The translations under genes were made by a program, and so were the position numbers. A DNA stretch of 64,000 nt from Methylocystis sp. MJC1 (GTDB lineage: Bacteria; Pseudomonadota; Alphaproteobacteria; Rhizobiales; Beijerinckiaceae), in assembly GCF_026427715.1 (NCBI RefSeq), contig NZ_CP107558.1:1711001-1775000 (forward strand), read 5' to 3'. The notes under the pieces are model-generated. The model was not told where the DNA came from. It worked only from the letters and a program-made list of their open reading frames with translations, and ran no database searches. Within the stretch, counting starts at the first letter, position 1. Each line of letters begins with the position of its first letter. Shown one piece after another: positions 47,480-62,326 of the stretch.

Positions 47480-47701
47480 TTAGCGCTCGGCCGATCGCCC
47501 ATCCGATCCTCTCGTCGAACAAGCATTGACCCAATGAGAGCCGTCGCTGCTCTGCACCCGCTCCGAGCAATCGAAGCAGCGGATGCTCTCCGATTCGTCG
47601 TAGCTGCAGCTCCCGCTTTCGTGGGCGAAGGCGGTCGAGTTCGGGTTCATGCTCGTGGCGCAGACGGCGGCGACGACGACGATTTTTGCGAAGCGTTTCA
47701 T
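47480..47701 (-). CDS. Small secreted Cys-rich protein, 73 residues
   Basis: AGGAGA lies just upstream of the ATG at 47701. Signal peptide MKRFAKIVVVAAVCATSMNP with cleavage probably after AFA, leaving an N-terminal His (HESGSCSYDES). The mature part of about 48 residues has four Cys (SCSY, RCFDCSER, NACSTR). A mature N-terminal His can be a copper ligand, as in the proteins of the pmo island, but this is only a pattern. No family recognised. Confidence 0.65.
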   Translation of the reverse strand: MKRFAKIVVVAAVCATSMNPNSTAFAHESGSCSYDESESIRCFDCSERVQSSDGSHWVNACSTRGSDGRSAER

Positions 47702-47980
47702 TCTATTTCTCCTGAACGATCTTTGAGTTTGGCGTCCCGGTCGGTTCGGCGTCTGTTTGGCGCCGCGCCTCGTTGACAAGCTGAACCTAGCGTCGTTCAG
47801 TGATCATAAAAATCAGATAATAAATATCACAGTAATCGAAAAATTGGATTAGTAGCCGAGGTCCTGCCGAGCTTGGCCACGCCATGTCATCGAAGCAGCC
47901 ACGCTCTTGGGCAGACGCGCGGCAGTTTATGATCCTCCAATTGTGCGCGTCCCCAGGCGGGCATGGCCTCCCGGACTCTG

Positions 47981-48922
47981 TCAGCCGCCCGACCCCGGAA
48001 TAAACGCGTCGAAGGCCTGCCAGAACTGCCCGCGCAACTCATCGCGCTCCATCAAAATCTCATGCTTGGCGCCGGCAATCGTGAGCAGCGCCCCCGTGTC
48101 GAGATTCTGCATGAAACGCTCCATGGCGGCGTTCGACACTATTCTTTCGCGGCCGGCTTCAAAGACCAATATCGGCGTGCGAATGGCGCGCGGATATTCG
48201 GGCGCTTCGAAACGCTTCATCAGGCGGAAGGCGGCGTTGACCCAGCCGATCGTCGGATCGCCGATGACGAGCTGCGGGGCGGCCGCGACAATGCGCGCAT
48301 TGCGGGCGAAGCGTATCGGATCGGTCGTGAGCTTGTTTGCCTCGAAGGGCAGCTCAAGGTAGTTGCGCCCCCCGCCGAAAGGGATGAACTGGCCGCCGAG
48401 GCCCAGCATGTCGAGCGTATCGGCAAGCCATCTGGCGCCGCGGGGGAAGAGCAGATTGGCGAGGTCGATCATGGGCGCGATGAGCGCTATGCGCTCGAAA
48501 GGCGGTCGGGAAGAATGCGCCAGATCGACCATAATGGCCCCGCCCATCGAATGAGCGAGCGCGAACCAGGGCTGCGGCCGGGGGCTCAGCACTTCAGCGA
48601 TAAAGACGTCGAGGTCGCGCTGATATTGCGAGAAATCATCCACATGGCCTTTGCGCGGGTCGGCGAGTTCGCGTTCCGAACCCGCCTGTCCGCGCCAGTC
48701 GAGCGCGACGACGTCGAAGCCCCGCTCGCGCAAGTTCTCGATCGTTTCGAAATATTTCTCGATGAATTCATTGTGCCCTTGGAAGACGGCGACCGTGCCG
48801 CGCGGTCTCGTGGGGCAGGGAAAGGTCGCGGCGCGCAGGCGTCTGCCATCGTATGTCTTCAATTGCTGAACGATGGCGCCCGTGGGAATGGGATTATCCG
48901 GCGTCGCGACCAGCTCGAGCAT
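47981..48922 (-). CDS. Alpha/beta hydrolase, monoacylglycerol lipase-like
   Basis: 313 residues. VAVFQGHNEFIEKYFETI, FDVVALDWRGQAGSE, the nucleophile elbow FALAHSMGGAIM (Ser), PILVFEAGRERIV with the acid and GAKHEILMERDE with the catalytic His identify the lysophospholipase/monoglyceride lipase group. No signal peptide, so cytosolic or membrane-associated. Substrate not known. Single gene. Confidence 0.88.
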   Translation of the reverse strand: MLELVATPDNPIPTGAIVQQLKTYDGRRLRAATFPCPTRPRGTVAVFQGHNEFIEKYFETIENLRERGFDVVALDWRGQAGSERELADPRKGHVDDFSQYQRDLDVFIAEVLSPRPQPWFALAHSMGGAIMVDLAHSSRPPFERIALIAPMIDLANLLFPRGARWLADTLDMLGLGGQFIPFGGGRNYLELPFEANKLTTDPIRFARNARIVAAAPQLVIGDPTIGWVNAAFRLMKRFEAPEYPRAIRTPILVFEAGRERIVSNAAMERFMQNLDTGALLTIAGAKHEILMERDELRGQFWQAFDAFIPGSGG

Positions 48923-49003
48923 GTTTCCTCCGTGGCGATGGCGCCGAATCCAACCGCGCGAACATAGTGCATTTTCGCACGGCGCCAGAAGAGGCCTAAA
49001 ATC

Positions 49004-49570
49004 TTAGATCGCGCAGAAGGCTGCGAGCCGGTCAGGCTCTTCGAAGTTCATCCTGCCGGTTACGATGGCGGAAACCGCGCCTGAGGCGTTCAGGAAATAA
49101 TGCAGGGGCGTCGCTACGCCGCCGCGCTTGGTCTCGCCGTAGAAGGCGCGCGCGGCCTTCGCCTTGGCGCCGTCGGTCTTGCTCGATTCGCCGACCCGGT
49201 AGATTTTCCACGGCAGGCCGTAGCTCTTGAACTTGGCGAGGTCTTTGGGGAAGTCGGACGCAATGGCAGAGACGAAGACAACGTTCCAGCGTTGCGCGCA
49301 GGCCCTGGCCAGCGCCTTGTAACCCGACGCCTCCGCAAGGCAGTTGGGGCACCAATAGGCCCAAAGGGAGACGAGCGTCGGCTTGCCATTCGCCATGAGC
49401 GTGCGCAGATCGAGCCGCGCGCCTTTCTCGTCAACGAGCTCGACGTCGCGCAAAGAGGCTTTCATCTCCTCCTCGGTCACAGCGCGGTCGACCTGCATGC
49501 CAAGGAGTTCAGCGCGGGCAAAAGTCGCGGCGCAGGCGAAAAGAACGAGGACCGCAATCCGAAACGTCAT
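49004..49570 (-). CDS. Periplasmic thioredoxin-like protein (TlpA/redoxin type)
   Basis: 188 residues from the ATG at 49570. Signal peptide (cut near ARA at 20), then a redoxin fold with the active site WAYWCPNCLAEASG. C-terminal FLNASGAVSAIVTGRMN is the usual strand after the cis-Pro (here TPLHYF). Proteins like this reduce disulfides in cytochrome c or copper centres. It follows the OprC-like receptor gene on the same strand, after 152 bases that hold a hairpin, so a copper link is possible. Confidence 0.85.
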   Translation of the reverse strand: MTFRIAVLVLFACAATFARAELLGMQVDRAVTEEEMKASLRDVELVDEKGARLDLRTLMANGKPTLVSLWAYWCPNCLAEASGYKALARACAQRWNVVFVSAIASDFPKDLAKFKSYGLPWKIYRVGESSKTDGAKAKAARAFYGETKRGGVATPLHYFLNASGAVSAIVTGRMNFEEPDRLAAFCAI

Positions 49571-49683
49571 TGGCCGCTTCCATAACGAAAGGGCGACGCT
49601 TTCGCGTCGCTGCAGCCTTAGCATGAGGGGCTTCTGCATCTGCGTCAAACCTGAGATTTCGCGTCGCGAGGAGCACGTAGCGA

Positions 49684-49713
49684 ATTGGGGCGGCGCATTC
49701 GCGCCGCCCCAAT
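49684..49713 (-). terminator. Hairpin after the OprC-like receptor gene
   Basis: 13-bp arms ATTGGGGCGGCGC and GCGCCGCCCCAAT with a 4-base loop, 10 bases after the stop of the receptor gene. No T-run, so read-through into the thioredoxin-like gene is possible. Confidence 0.6.
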
Positions 49714-49722
49714 GCTGTTCGA

Positions 49723-52116
49723 TCAGAACTTCACCGTCATCCCAGCCACGAAATTACGGCCCATCCCCGGCACGGGTCCGTAATTGGCCGGATTATTCGT
49801 GACCTTGGCCAAGGTGAAATAGCTTCCGCCGAGTGGCGAGAAATACTTCTGGTCGAAGACATTCTCTAACCCCAGGTCGAAACGCACATTTCCCCACTCA
49901 TAGGCCGTGCGTAGATTGAGCAGGGCATAGCCGCCGGTCTTGAGCTCGTTGCGCGCAACGGAGATATGCGTCTTGCTGTCGACGAGTTGCAGCTCCACCA
50001 CATTCGACCAGCCGCCGAGGCGATGCTCGATGGCGCCGCGCGCATTCAGCGGCATGATGTGATAGAGGCCGTCGCCCTTGCGCACATTCTTCGCCAGCAT
50101 ATAGCAATTGAAGCCCGAGAGACCGCAGGCCGTGTAATCGGGCATGTCGAAGTCGCGGCCGAAGACGTAGTTGATATTTCCGGACGCGAAGAACTGCCCA
50201 TATTCTGGCGTCTCCCACAATTTCACGCGGCCCGAAATGTCGAATCCGTAAATCTGGGCCTTGTGATTGCGGAATTGCAGGACGGGGAAGACCAGTCCCG
50301 CAGGGCCGGTCGTGTTGCCGTAGCGCTCGGCGGTGATGAAGTTTTCGATGTAGGTGTAATAGGGATTAGCGCGCGCTTCCCAATTGCCTTTCGGATCCTT
50401 CCATTCGGCGGTGACGCCGAACGTATGGGCGACCTCGGGCTTGAGGTCCATATTGCCGGTGTAGCCGTTGAGGTCGCCGAACCAATTGTTCATGGTGGTC
50501 CCCATCGCCACCGGCCAGGCGTAACGTTCGTAGAGGCTGGGCGAGCGGGTCTTGCGCGAATAGCCCACCTCATAGGCGCTCGTTTCGTCGCGCTGATAGC
50601 GGGCCTTCGCCACCATGTCGAAGTTCACGTCTGTGCGCGAACGGTTGCGGCTGTTGAAAATGCCGGCCGTGATGGCGTCGGGGTTATTCATATACATGGG
50701 CATGCCCATCATCATGCCCATGGGAATTCTCGCGCGCGGGTCGTAGGGCGAGACATTGCCCGTATCCATCCACACGACGTCGTTTCGCACGCCGAGCAGG
50801 GTCGACCATTGCGGCGTCCAATTGGCTTCCCATTCCGCAAAATGACCGACGCGGTTGCGATCGCCGTTGTTGATGTTCCAGAAGGTGAGGGGGCCCATCA
50901 TCATCGAGCGGTAGATGGGCTCCCACCAATCGTTCAGCCGGAAGCCGTGATATTCGCTGCCGATCCTCAGAAGGTCGCGGCCGGAAAGCTGCGTGAAGGG
51001 GATTTCCGTCTTGATCGAATAGCCGAAGTCCTTGCCGATCGTGTTCATCGGCATGTTGGCGGGCTGCTTGTCCTGCAGGAAGCCCATCGTATGCGAGACA
51101 TAGTGATAGAAGGCGCGCGCGTCGACTGTGCCCCAGTCATAAGCGCCCTGATATTTGGCGTCCGCCGTATAGGCGCGGTTGCCGGTCATATCCATGCGCT
51201 GATTGGGGAAGCCCTGATAGGGAATATTCTCTATGGCGCCGCGCAGCGAGAACAGGTGCCCGTTGTTCTGATAGGCCGCGGTGACCGAATGCTGCTCCGA
51301 GATGAAGTTGGTCGACAGCACCTTCCTGCCGTCGCCGCCCTGATGATAATCCGTCGCGCGCGACCACGCGCCGTTGTAGAGCACGCTCCAATGCTCGTTG
51401 GCGACATTCGCCGTGCCCGAGACGGTGATGCCGTTGTTGTTTGTGCGGAAAAACGCCGAGATGGCGCCCGTGGCGAGGATTTCGTTTTGGGCGCCGAAGC
51501 GCAGGCCCTGGCCGCGGAAAGGCAAGAAGGGCGGATAGGGCGAGCCGAGCAGGAACGGTCCCGTGGGCTCCACGACCGCCGGGGCGGCGGCGGGGTTTGG
51601 CGCGAAGACGGGCTGCCGCGGCGTCACGAGAATGGAGCCGCCGATCGAATCGCCGCCCTTGCTCACCGGCATGACGCCGGAGAGCACGTCGATGTTCTGC
51701 ACATTGTTCGGATCGATATAGGAGAGTGGCGGATTCATATGGTTGGCGCAGGCCGAGGTCGCCTCGACGCCCCCGACGAGGATCTTCAGCCGATCGTCCG
51801 CCATGCCGTGAATGACCGGCAGCCGGGAGACGCCGCCCGCCTCGTACCAATTCACGCCCGGCGCATTTTGGAGAAGCTGCACTGTGTCGGCGGCCGCCGG
51901 CAGCTCTTTGGCGATCTCGCGCGGTCCGATGATGGTCGCGTCTTGCAGCTTGTCGGGCTGGGCGACGACTGTGTTCGATCGCGGCGCGGCTGCAGCGCCG
52001 CGGGCTGCGGCGCCCACTGAGATTGCCGGCAGGGGCGTTTGCGCTTGGGCGTAGCCAAACAAGGCGAGAGCGATCGCGCCAGCAGATACGCCGCGCGTCA
52101 AGACAAGACGTGACAT
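49723..52116 (-). CDS. TonB-dependent outer-membrane receptor, OprC/NosA-like (copper)
   Basis: 797 residues. Signal peptide to about 26, plug domain (about 50-165, with PVIHGMADDRLKILVGGVEA and VLSGVMPVSKGGDSIGGSI), then a 22-strand barrel ending in Phe. Cys123-x3-Met127 (SACANHMNPPLSYI) and His342-x-Met344 (SHTMG) match the CxxxM and HxM parts of the copper site described in Pseudomonas OprC. Met-rich loops (RSMMMGPL; MGMMMGMPMYM) add possible soft-metal ligands. It should import copper using TonB energy. Followed by a thioredoxin-like gene and preceded by a DUF2946-type gene. Confidence 0.88.
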   Translation of the reverse strand: MSRLVLTRGVSAGAIALALFGYAQAQTPLPAISVGAAARGAAAAPRSNTVVAQPDKLQDATIIGPREIAKELPAAADTVQLLQNAPGVNWYEAGGVSRLPVIHGMADDRLKILVGGVEATSACANHMNPPLSYIDPNNVQNIDVLSGVMPVSKGGDSIGGSILVTPRQPVFAPNPAAAPAVVEPTGPFLLGSPYPPFLPFRGQGLRFGAQNEILATGAISAFFRTNNNGITVSGTANVANEHWSVLYNGAWSRATDYHQGGDGRKVLSTNFISEQHSVTAAYQNNGHLFSLRGAIENIPYQGFPNQRMDMTGNRAYTADAKYQGAYDWGTVDARAFYHYVSHTMGFLQDKQPANMPMNTIGKDFGYSIKTEIPFTQLSGRDLLRIGSEYHGFRLNDWWEPIYRSMMMGPLTFWNINNGDRNRVGHFAEWEANWTPQWSTLLGVRNDVVWMDTGNVSPYDPRARIPMGMMMGMPMYMNNPDAITAGIFNSRNRSRTDVNFDMVAKARYQRDETSAYEVGYSRKTRSPSLYERYAWPVAMGTTMNNWFGDLNGYTGNMDLKPEVAHTFGVTAEWKDPKGNWEARANPYYTYIENFITAERYGNTTGPAGLVFPVLQFRNHKAQIYGFDISGRVKLWETPEYGQFFASGNINYVFGRDFDMPDYTACGLSGFNCYMLAKNVRKGDGLYHIMPLNARGAIEHRLGGWSNVVELQLVDSKTHISVARNELKTGGYALLNLRTAYEWGNVRFDLGLENVFDQKYFSPLGGSYFTLAKVTNNPANYGPVPGMGRNFVAGMTVKF

Positions 52117-52181
52117 GGGACAAACTTCTCCTGATCCGCCGAACGACGGCGGTTAGACTGGATTCGCGTTGGTAGGTTCAG

Positions 52182-52592
52182 TCAGGAGAAAAGCGGCGGC
52201 GCGCGCGCGGGATGGGCCGCACGCCGGCGGGCGTGAGGCGTTGCAACGCCGCTGGGTACGAAGAAGACGAGCCGGCTCGTGACGGCGGGCGCGACTTGCA
52301 CGGACGGGCGAGCGTCGATTGCTGAAAAGACGCAGGCCAGACACGCGCTGCAATCATGGTCAGTGGTCGTCGCCGGCGGGTGCGGAGCGCCCGCGAGAAG
52401 CGTGACGCCGGGTCGTTGGCATCCCTCGGCGGCCATTGCCGGGCCATGCCCGGAGCCGCCGCGCATCCACTGCGGGGAGCCTGCCTGCACGACAAGGAAC
52501 AGCGTCATCGCCAGCGCGAGCGCGTGACGCGCCCAATTGGCAATGAAGACGCCGCTCCTATTCGCGCGGGAAATGTGGCCTCGAATCCGCAT
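52182..52592 (-). CDS. DUF2946-type membrane-anchored protein
   Basis: 136 residues. A hydrophobic stretch (HALALAMTLFLVVQAG, about 23-38), a loop with HGPAMAAEG and the cysteine motif DHDCSACLACVF near 79, and a second weak hydrophobic segment. This matches the loose DUF2946 family, often found next to copper-responsive TonB receptors. The start is uncertain because no clear ribosome site precedes the ATG at 52592; Met30 is an alternative. Ends 65 bases before the receptor gene on the same strand. Confidence 0.65.
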   Translation of the reverse strand: MRIRGHISRANRSGVFIANWARHALALAMTLFLVVQAGSPQWMRGGSGHGPAMAAEGCQRPGVTLLAGAPHPPATTTDHDCSACLACVFSAIDARPSVQVAPAVTSRLVFFVPSGVATPHARRRAAHPARAPPLFS

Positions 52593-52713
52593 GGAGCGGA
52601 TTTATGCTTAGGAGTTCGTGGCTTAGCTAGCGACTAGGTCATACAAGCGTCGTATTCGGTTAGACTGTGTCTTTTCGGCAACTATATTTCTGGTCAGCAA
52701 CAAAACGCCGACC

Positions 52714-52742
52714 CTTGAACTCACCAAAGCCGCTTCCCAAAT
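52714..52742 (+). promoter_or_regulatory. Candidate heat-shock (sigma32) promoter of hsp20
   Basis: CTTGAA at 52714-52719 and CCCAAAT at 52736-52742, 16 bases apart, about 90 bases before the gene. Fits the alphaproteobacterial RpoH pattern. Confidence 0.55.
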
Positions 52743-52803
52743 CGAATTCAGCGCGGGCCGCACTGGACGCGCAAAAAGGCGCGGCGCGATACGCAGCGCG
52801 CCG

Positions 52804-52828
52804 CATGTCGCTTCATACGGAGGATATG
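52804..52828 (+). promoter_or_regulatory. ROSE-type RNA thermometer hairpin of hsp20
   Basis: CAUGUCGCUUC pairs with GGAGGAUAUG across loop AUAC. The UCGCU block matches the U(U/C)GCU motif of ROSE elements, facing AGGA of the ribosome site with the expected G-G pair and bulged C. The start codon is at 52831. Melting on heat would expose the ribosome site. Confidence 0.8.
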
Positions 52829-52830
52829 TC

Positions 52831-53295
52831 ATGCGTCACTTCGATCTTTCGCCCCTCTATCGTCAGACTGTGGGCTTCGATCGTCTCTTCAATCTTCTCG
52901 ATCAGGCGGGCGGCGTCGACGGCGCGTCGACCTATCCGCCTTATAATATCGAGCGCACCGGCGAGAACGCTTATCGCGTAACGCTGGCGCTCGCCGGCTT
53001 CTCGCGGGAGGAGCTCACGATCGAGACAAAAGAAAATACGCTGTCGATCAAAGGCTCCAAGGATCAGTCTCCGCCCCCCCAGGGTCGTGAGATGTTGCAT
53101 CAAGGGATCGCCGCCCGCGCATTCGAGCGCCGGTTCCAGCTCGCCGATCACGTGGTCGTGACGGGCGCGAGCCTGGTCAACGGCCTGCTGCATGTCGATC
53201 TGGTGCGGGAAATCCCCGAGACGCAGAAGCCGCGTCGCATCGAGATCGGCGGCAGCGCTCCGACCGCCAAGGTTGTCGAATCCAAGGCTGCGTAA
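52831..53295 (+). CDS. Small heat shock protein, Hsp20 (IbpA) family
   Basis: 154 residues. Alpha-crystallin domain from about 35 to 130 with YPPYNIERTGENAYRVTLAL, GFSREELTIETKENTLSIKG, FERRFQLADHVVV and ASLVNGLLHVDLVREIPE. Holds unfolding proteins as oligomers until DnaK/ClpB recover them. N-terminal DLSPLYRQTVGFDRLFNLLD is typical of rhizobial class A proteins. Controlled, from the sequence, by a ROSE-type hairpin and a possible sigma32 promoter; terminator at 53321. Confidence 0.95.
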   Translation: MRHFDLSPLYRQTVGFDRLFNLLDQAGGVDGASTYPPYNIERTGENAYRVTLALAGFSREELTIETKENTLSIKGSKDQSPPPQGREMLHQGIAARAFERRFQLADHVVVTGASLVNGLLHVDLVREIPETQKPRRIEIGGSAPTAKVVESKAA

Positions 53296-53320
53296 GGCCG
53301 CTTGCTATTTGCGATCATGC

Positions 53321-53347
53321 AGAGGCGCCCGCTCGGGCGCCTCTTTT
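53321..53347 (+). terminator. Terminator of hsp20
   Basis: 10-bp stem AGAGGCGCCC/GGGCGCCTCT with a GCTC loop and T4 tail. Confidence 0.92.
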
Positions 53348-53395
53348 GTTTATCGGGACAGCAAACAGCGGCGGGCGCCTCCGCTCCGCGCTACT

Positions 53396-54481
53396 TTACG
53401 GCGTCTTCTGGGGCGTCTTGGCGCTCGGCGTCGCATGAGCCGTGGCGGTCGTCGGCGCCGATGGGGTGACGGCGGCAGGGCCCTCAGTCGCCTCCGGCGG
53501 GACGATGGCGCGATGCGAGGCGGCGGTGGAACGCGCGGCGACAGCGCGCGGCGCCGGCGCCTTTGCCGCCGCGGCGGGAGATTTCGCGGGTTCGGCGAGC
53601 GGCCCCGGCTGCGGTAGCCTGGCGGCCTCTGATTTGGCGGCCTCCGCTTTGGTTTCTACCGGCTTTGGCGCGGGAGCCGGTTTTGCGAGGGCAGGAGCCT
53701 TTGCCGCCTCAGGGGGCGTCGCCGAGATCGGCTTTTGCGTTTGAGCGGGCGGCAAAGCCTCCTTTGCCGCTTGCGGCGCCTGGGGCGGCTCAGTCGGTTT
53801 GGCCGGTTCGGCGGGCTTCGAGATCTCGGCTGGCTTTGCCCATTCGATCGGCTTTTGCGCTTCGGCGGGCTTCGCGGTTGGGGCCGGCTGCGCAACGGCC
53901 GGCGCGTTGGGCGCAAGCGCGGGACGCGCCGCGCCGCTCGCTGGACGCTGCGTCTGTTGGGCGGCGGGCGCCTCCGGGGCGGGCTGCGGCAGGCGCAGCG
54001 CACGCCCATTCCCCCGCATCTCGTCGACTGGCGCCCGGTTTTTGCCAATCTCCTTGACGACCGGGTGGGAGCCTCCAAGCGGTGGAATGAAACCATTGTC
54101 ATCCGTGGGAGGACGCTCGATGGCCGCTGGCGGCGCGACCCGCATGGCGTGGAGGATTACGCCCTCGTAGGGATCGATGAAGAATCGCGTTTCACCCTCG
54201 CGGCGACTGACGCCCGTGGCGACGATCTGATCACCACGCCGGCCAAGCGGGCCCACGAGTTGGAACCCTTCGCGGGCGAGGATGCGCGCCACGGAGCCGC
54301 GCGAGGCGAAGCGCGGGGCTTCGAAATCCTCGTCTTCGGGCGGCAGTTGATACTGCCAGCTATAAGCGAAGGGGCGGAAGAAAAACTGCGCCGTCGCGGC
54401 GTCGGTGCCGATCCCGTAGGCCAGCGCGAGCCCGAGGGCGAGAGGGGGTCCCCATTTTCGCCAGGCAGATGACATGCTCAC
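53396..54481 (-). CDS. Secreted Ala/Pro-rich protein
   Basis: 361 residues. Signal peptide (cut near ATA/QF at 31), then a short structured region (FFFRPFAYSWQYQLPPEDED, RGSVARILAREGFQLVGPLG, FFIDPYEGVILHAMRV) to about 115, followed by a long low-complexity region of Ala, Pro and Lys with KPAE/KPTE-like repeats. The structured part resembles the short PepSY-like N-terminal domain seen in many rhizobial envelope proteins; the tail is probably disordered or spans the envelope. Function unknown. Confidence 0.7.
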   Translation of the reverse strand: MSMSSAWRKWGPPLALGLALAYGIGTDAATAQFFFRPFAYSWQYQLPPEDEDFEAPRFASRGSVARILAREGFQLVGPLGRRGDQIVATGVSRREGETRFFIDPYEGVILHAMRVAPPAAIERPPTDDNGFIPPLGGSHPVVKEIGKNRAPVDEMRGNGRALRLPQPAPEAPAAQQTQRPASGAARPALAPNAPAVAQPAPTAKPAEAQKPIEWAKPAEISKPAEPAKPTEPPQAPQAAKEALPPAQTQKPISATPPEAAKAPALAKPAPAPKPVETKAEAAKSEAARLPQPGPLAEPAKSPAAAAKAPAPRAVAARSTAASHRAIVPPEATEGPAAVTPSAPTTATAHATPSAKTPQKTP

Positions 54482-54940
54482 ATTCCTTAAACCGTCGTCC
54501 CCTCGCTTACCATCTTCTTCCCGATTGCGGCGAGCATTGGACGCGCAACATTAATTGCCGGTAGGAACCGTTCTCGCGGGGAGCGGTTGCTTGTCACCGA
54601 AGCATAAATCTGGCAACAATCATGGGCGTCGATATGTCAGTGCTGCTGACCTTTTGACGTCGTCGCCCTTCGAAAGTCGCCTTTTTCCAACGCGCCGCGG
54701 TCAAAGCCGGCGGCGCGGGCCGAACGACCGACGATCAATACGGTTTGGCGCGCCTCTTGCCTGACGGCGCGGCGGCCTGGCTGAAGGGAAGGCGCAGAAA
54801 ACGCCGCGCAAGCAGGGGCAGAAGAGGGCGCAAGCGCGCTTCTATCCGCCGCGAACTTGCTCTATGCAGTTTTTGGAAAAACGAATGTGACGAGGCGCCG
54901 GCCGCAGAAATACGCCGCGCCGCGTCGGGGAGACGCCGCC
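54482..54940 (+). other. Leader region of gltB
   Basis: 460 bases between the Ala/Pro-rich gene and gltB. No supported gene. It probably contains both divergent promoters. In-frame codons upstream of the gltB ATG reach to 54857 but lack protein-like composition. Confidence 0.4.
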
Positions 54941-59641
<4,701 letters not shown>

Positions 59642-59821
59642 GGCCGGAGCGGCGGATGGACAAAGATCGCGGCGGCGCAGGGCATCAGCTCTTTCGCCGC
59701 CCGCCTCGTCCGGTGGACGCCTTGACGGGGAATAGACGAAGGCGTTTAGAACTTTTGTGAAGTCGCGCAGTGGCAGCCGGTTGTTGGCGGGCTGACTCGA
59801 TGCGAAAGGTTGGGAACTGAT

Positions 59822-61240
<1,419 letters not shown>

Positions 61241-61245
61241 GGAAA

Positions 61246-61455
61246 ATGGTCAGCGAAAAATTGAACCTTTGGTATTGCGACACTTTCGTCGCCCAGCCGT
61301 GGCAGTTCTTTTTTCTGGTCCTGCCGCTGGCGGGTGCCTTTCTCTATGGGCGCGACCAGAAGAAAATCGCCTGGATTTTGATCGGGGCCTGGGTCGTCAT
61401 TCAAGTCACCTTATCGGCGCTGACCAACTTCGTGTTCAACTGCAACATGGAATAG
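61246..61455 (+). CDS. Small membrane protein, 69 residues
   Basis: From the ATG at 61246, preceded by GAGGAAA; a GTG at 61237 that overlaps the gltD stop is an alternative. Two hydrophobic helices (FFFLVLPLAGAFLY and IAWILIGAWVVIQVTLSAL) flank GRDQKK. Likely co-transcribed with gltBD. No family recognised. Confidence 0.6.
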   Translation: MVSEKLNLWYCDTFVAQPWQFFFLVLPLAGAFLYGRDQKKIAWILIGAWVVIQVTLSALTNFVFNCNME

Positions 61456-61474
61456 GCGTCCAGCCTATCGACGC

Positions 61475-61504
61475 AAAAAAAAGCCCCGGATTTCCGGGGC
61501 TTTT
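61475..61504. terminator. Bidirectional terminator
   Basis: Stem GCCCCGG/CCGGGGC with an ATTT loop (61483-61500), A8 before and T4 after, so it can end transcripts of both gltD and the minus-strand transpeptidase gene. Confidence 0.9.
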
Positions 61505-61525
61505 GTCGTTTGGGAGGAGATGAAG

Positions 61526-62191
61526 TCACAGCACCACGACGGTCGTCCCGATCTTCACGCGGCTGAAAAGGTCCGTGACGTCGTCATTCGTCATGCGGAT
61601 GCAGCCGGAGGAGACGGCCTGTCCGATGGTCCAGGGCTCATTTGAGCCGTGGATGCGAAACATCGTGTCCTTCGGACCCGAGTAGAGATACATGGCGCGC
61701 GCGCCGAGGGGGTTTTCCTCGCCGCCGGCCATGTGGCGCGGCAGATCGGGACGACGCTTCAACATTTCCTTCGGCGGCGTCCAATCGGGCCAGGCTTCCT
61801 TGCGGCCGACACGGACTCGCCCCTTCCAGGTAAATCCGTCGCGGCCCACGCCGATCCCATAGCGAACCGCCTTGCCGTCGGAGAGCGAGAGATAGAGGTA
61901 GCGGTTCTCCGTATCGACGGTGATCGTGCCAGGGCGTTCGTTCGTCGGATCGGACACCATCTCGCGCGTTACGGTCGGATAGTCCCGCTGCAGGCGCATG
62001 TCGTCCTGCTGTTCATAGGACGCCTGTTGGCTGTTGGCGTAAAATACATCCTCATTCGCAGCGGCGGGACTGGGTTGTTCTTCGAAAAGCGCCATAAAGC
62101 CCCGGTCTTCCGCCGAGGCGGTTGTTGAAAAGGCGCCGGCGATCAGCATGGAGGCGGCGGCGGCGAGACGCCGAAAATTGAAAAGACGCAT
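61526..62191 (-). CDS. L,D-transpeptidase (YkuD domain)
   Basis: 221 residues. Signal peptide to about 27, then a linker, then the YkuD domain from about 90 to the C-terminus. The active site is HGSNEPWTIGQAVSSGCIRM with the catalytic Cys197, and YGIGVGRDGFTWKGRV is the usual strand before it. The enzyme cross-links peptidoglycan between diaminopimelate residues (3-3 links) or attaches proteins. Its own transcript ends at the shared terminator. Confidence 0.93.
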   Translation of the reverse strand: MRLFNFRRLAAAASMLIAGAFSTTASAEDRGFMALFEEQPSPAAANEDVFYANSQQASYEQQDDMRLQRDYPTVTREMVSDPTNERPGTITVDTENRYLYLSLSDGKAVRYGIGVGRDGFTWKGRVRVGRKEAWPDWTPPKEMLKRRPDLPRHMAGGEENPLGARAMYLYSGPKDTMFRIHGSNEPWTIGQAVSSGCIRMTNDDVTDLFSRVKIGTTVVVL

Positions 62192-62326
62192 TTTCTATGG
62201 CTCCGCAAATTCATCTGCAGGAAAATGCGGGAGTCGGGCAAAGCGTTCCATGCGTGCGCGCACATTGGCCGATAGGGTAAAATTTGTTCAAAACATCGAG
62301 ACGGTGCTTGAAGCGTTCTTAGAGCG

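Noticed and set aside
49966..52020. 684-codon plus-strand frame antisense to the OprC-like receptor
   Set aside because: Shadow of the receptor gene; His/Arg/Ala-rich, no ribosome site or motif.
53442..54472. Plus-strand frames across the Ala/Pro-rich gene
   Set aside because: Low-complexity Gly/Ala/Arg translation antisense to a protein with a signal peptide.
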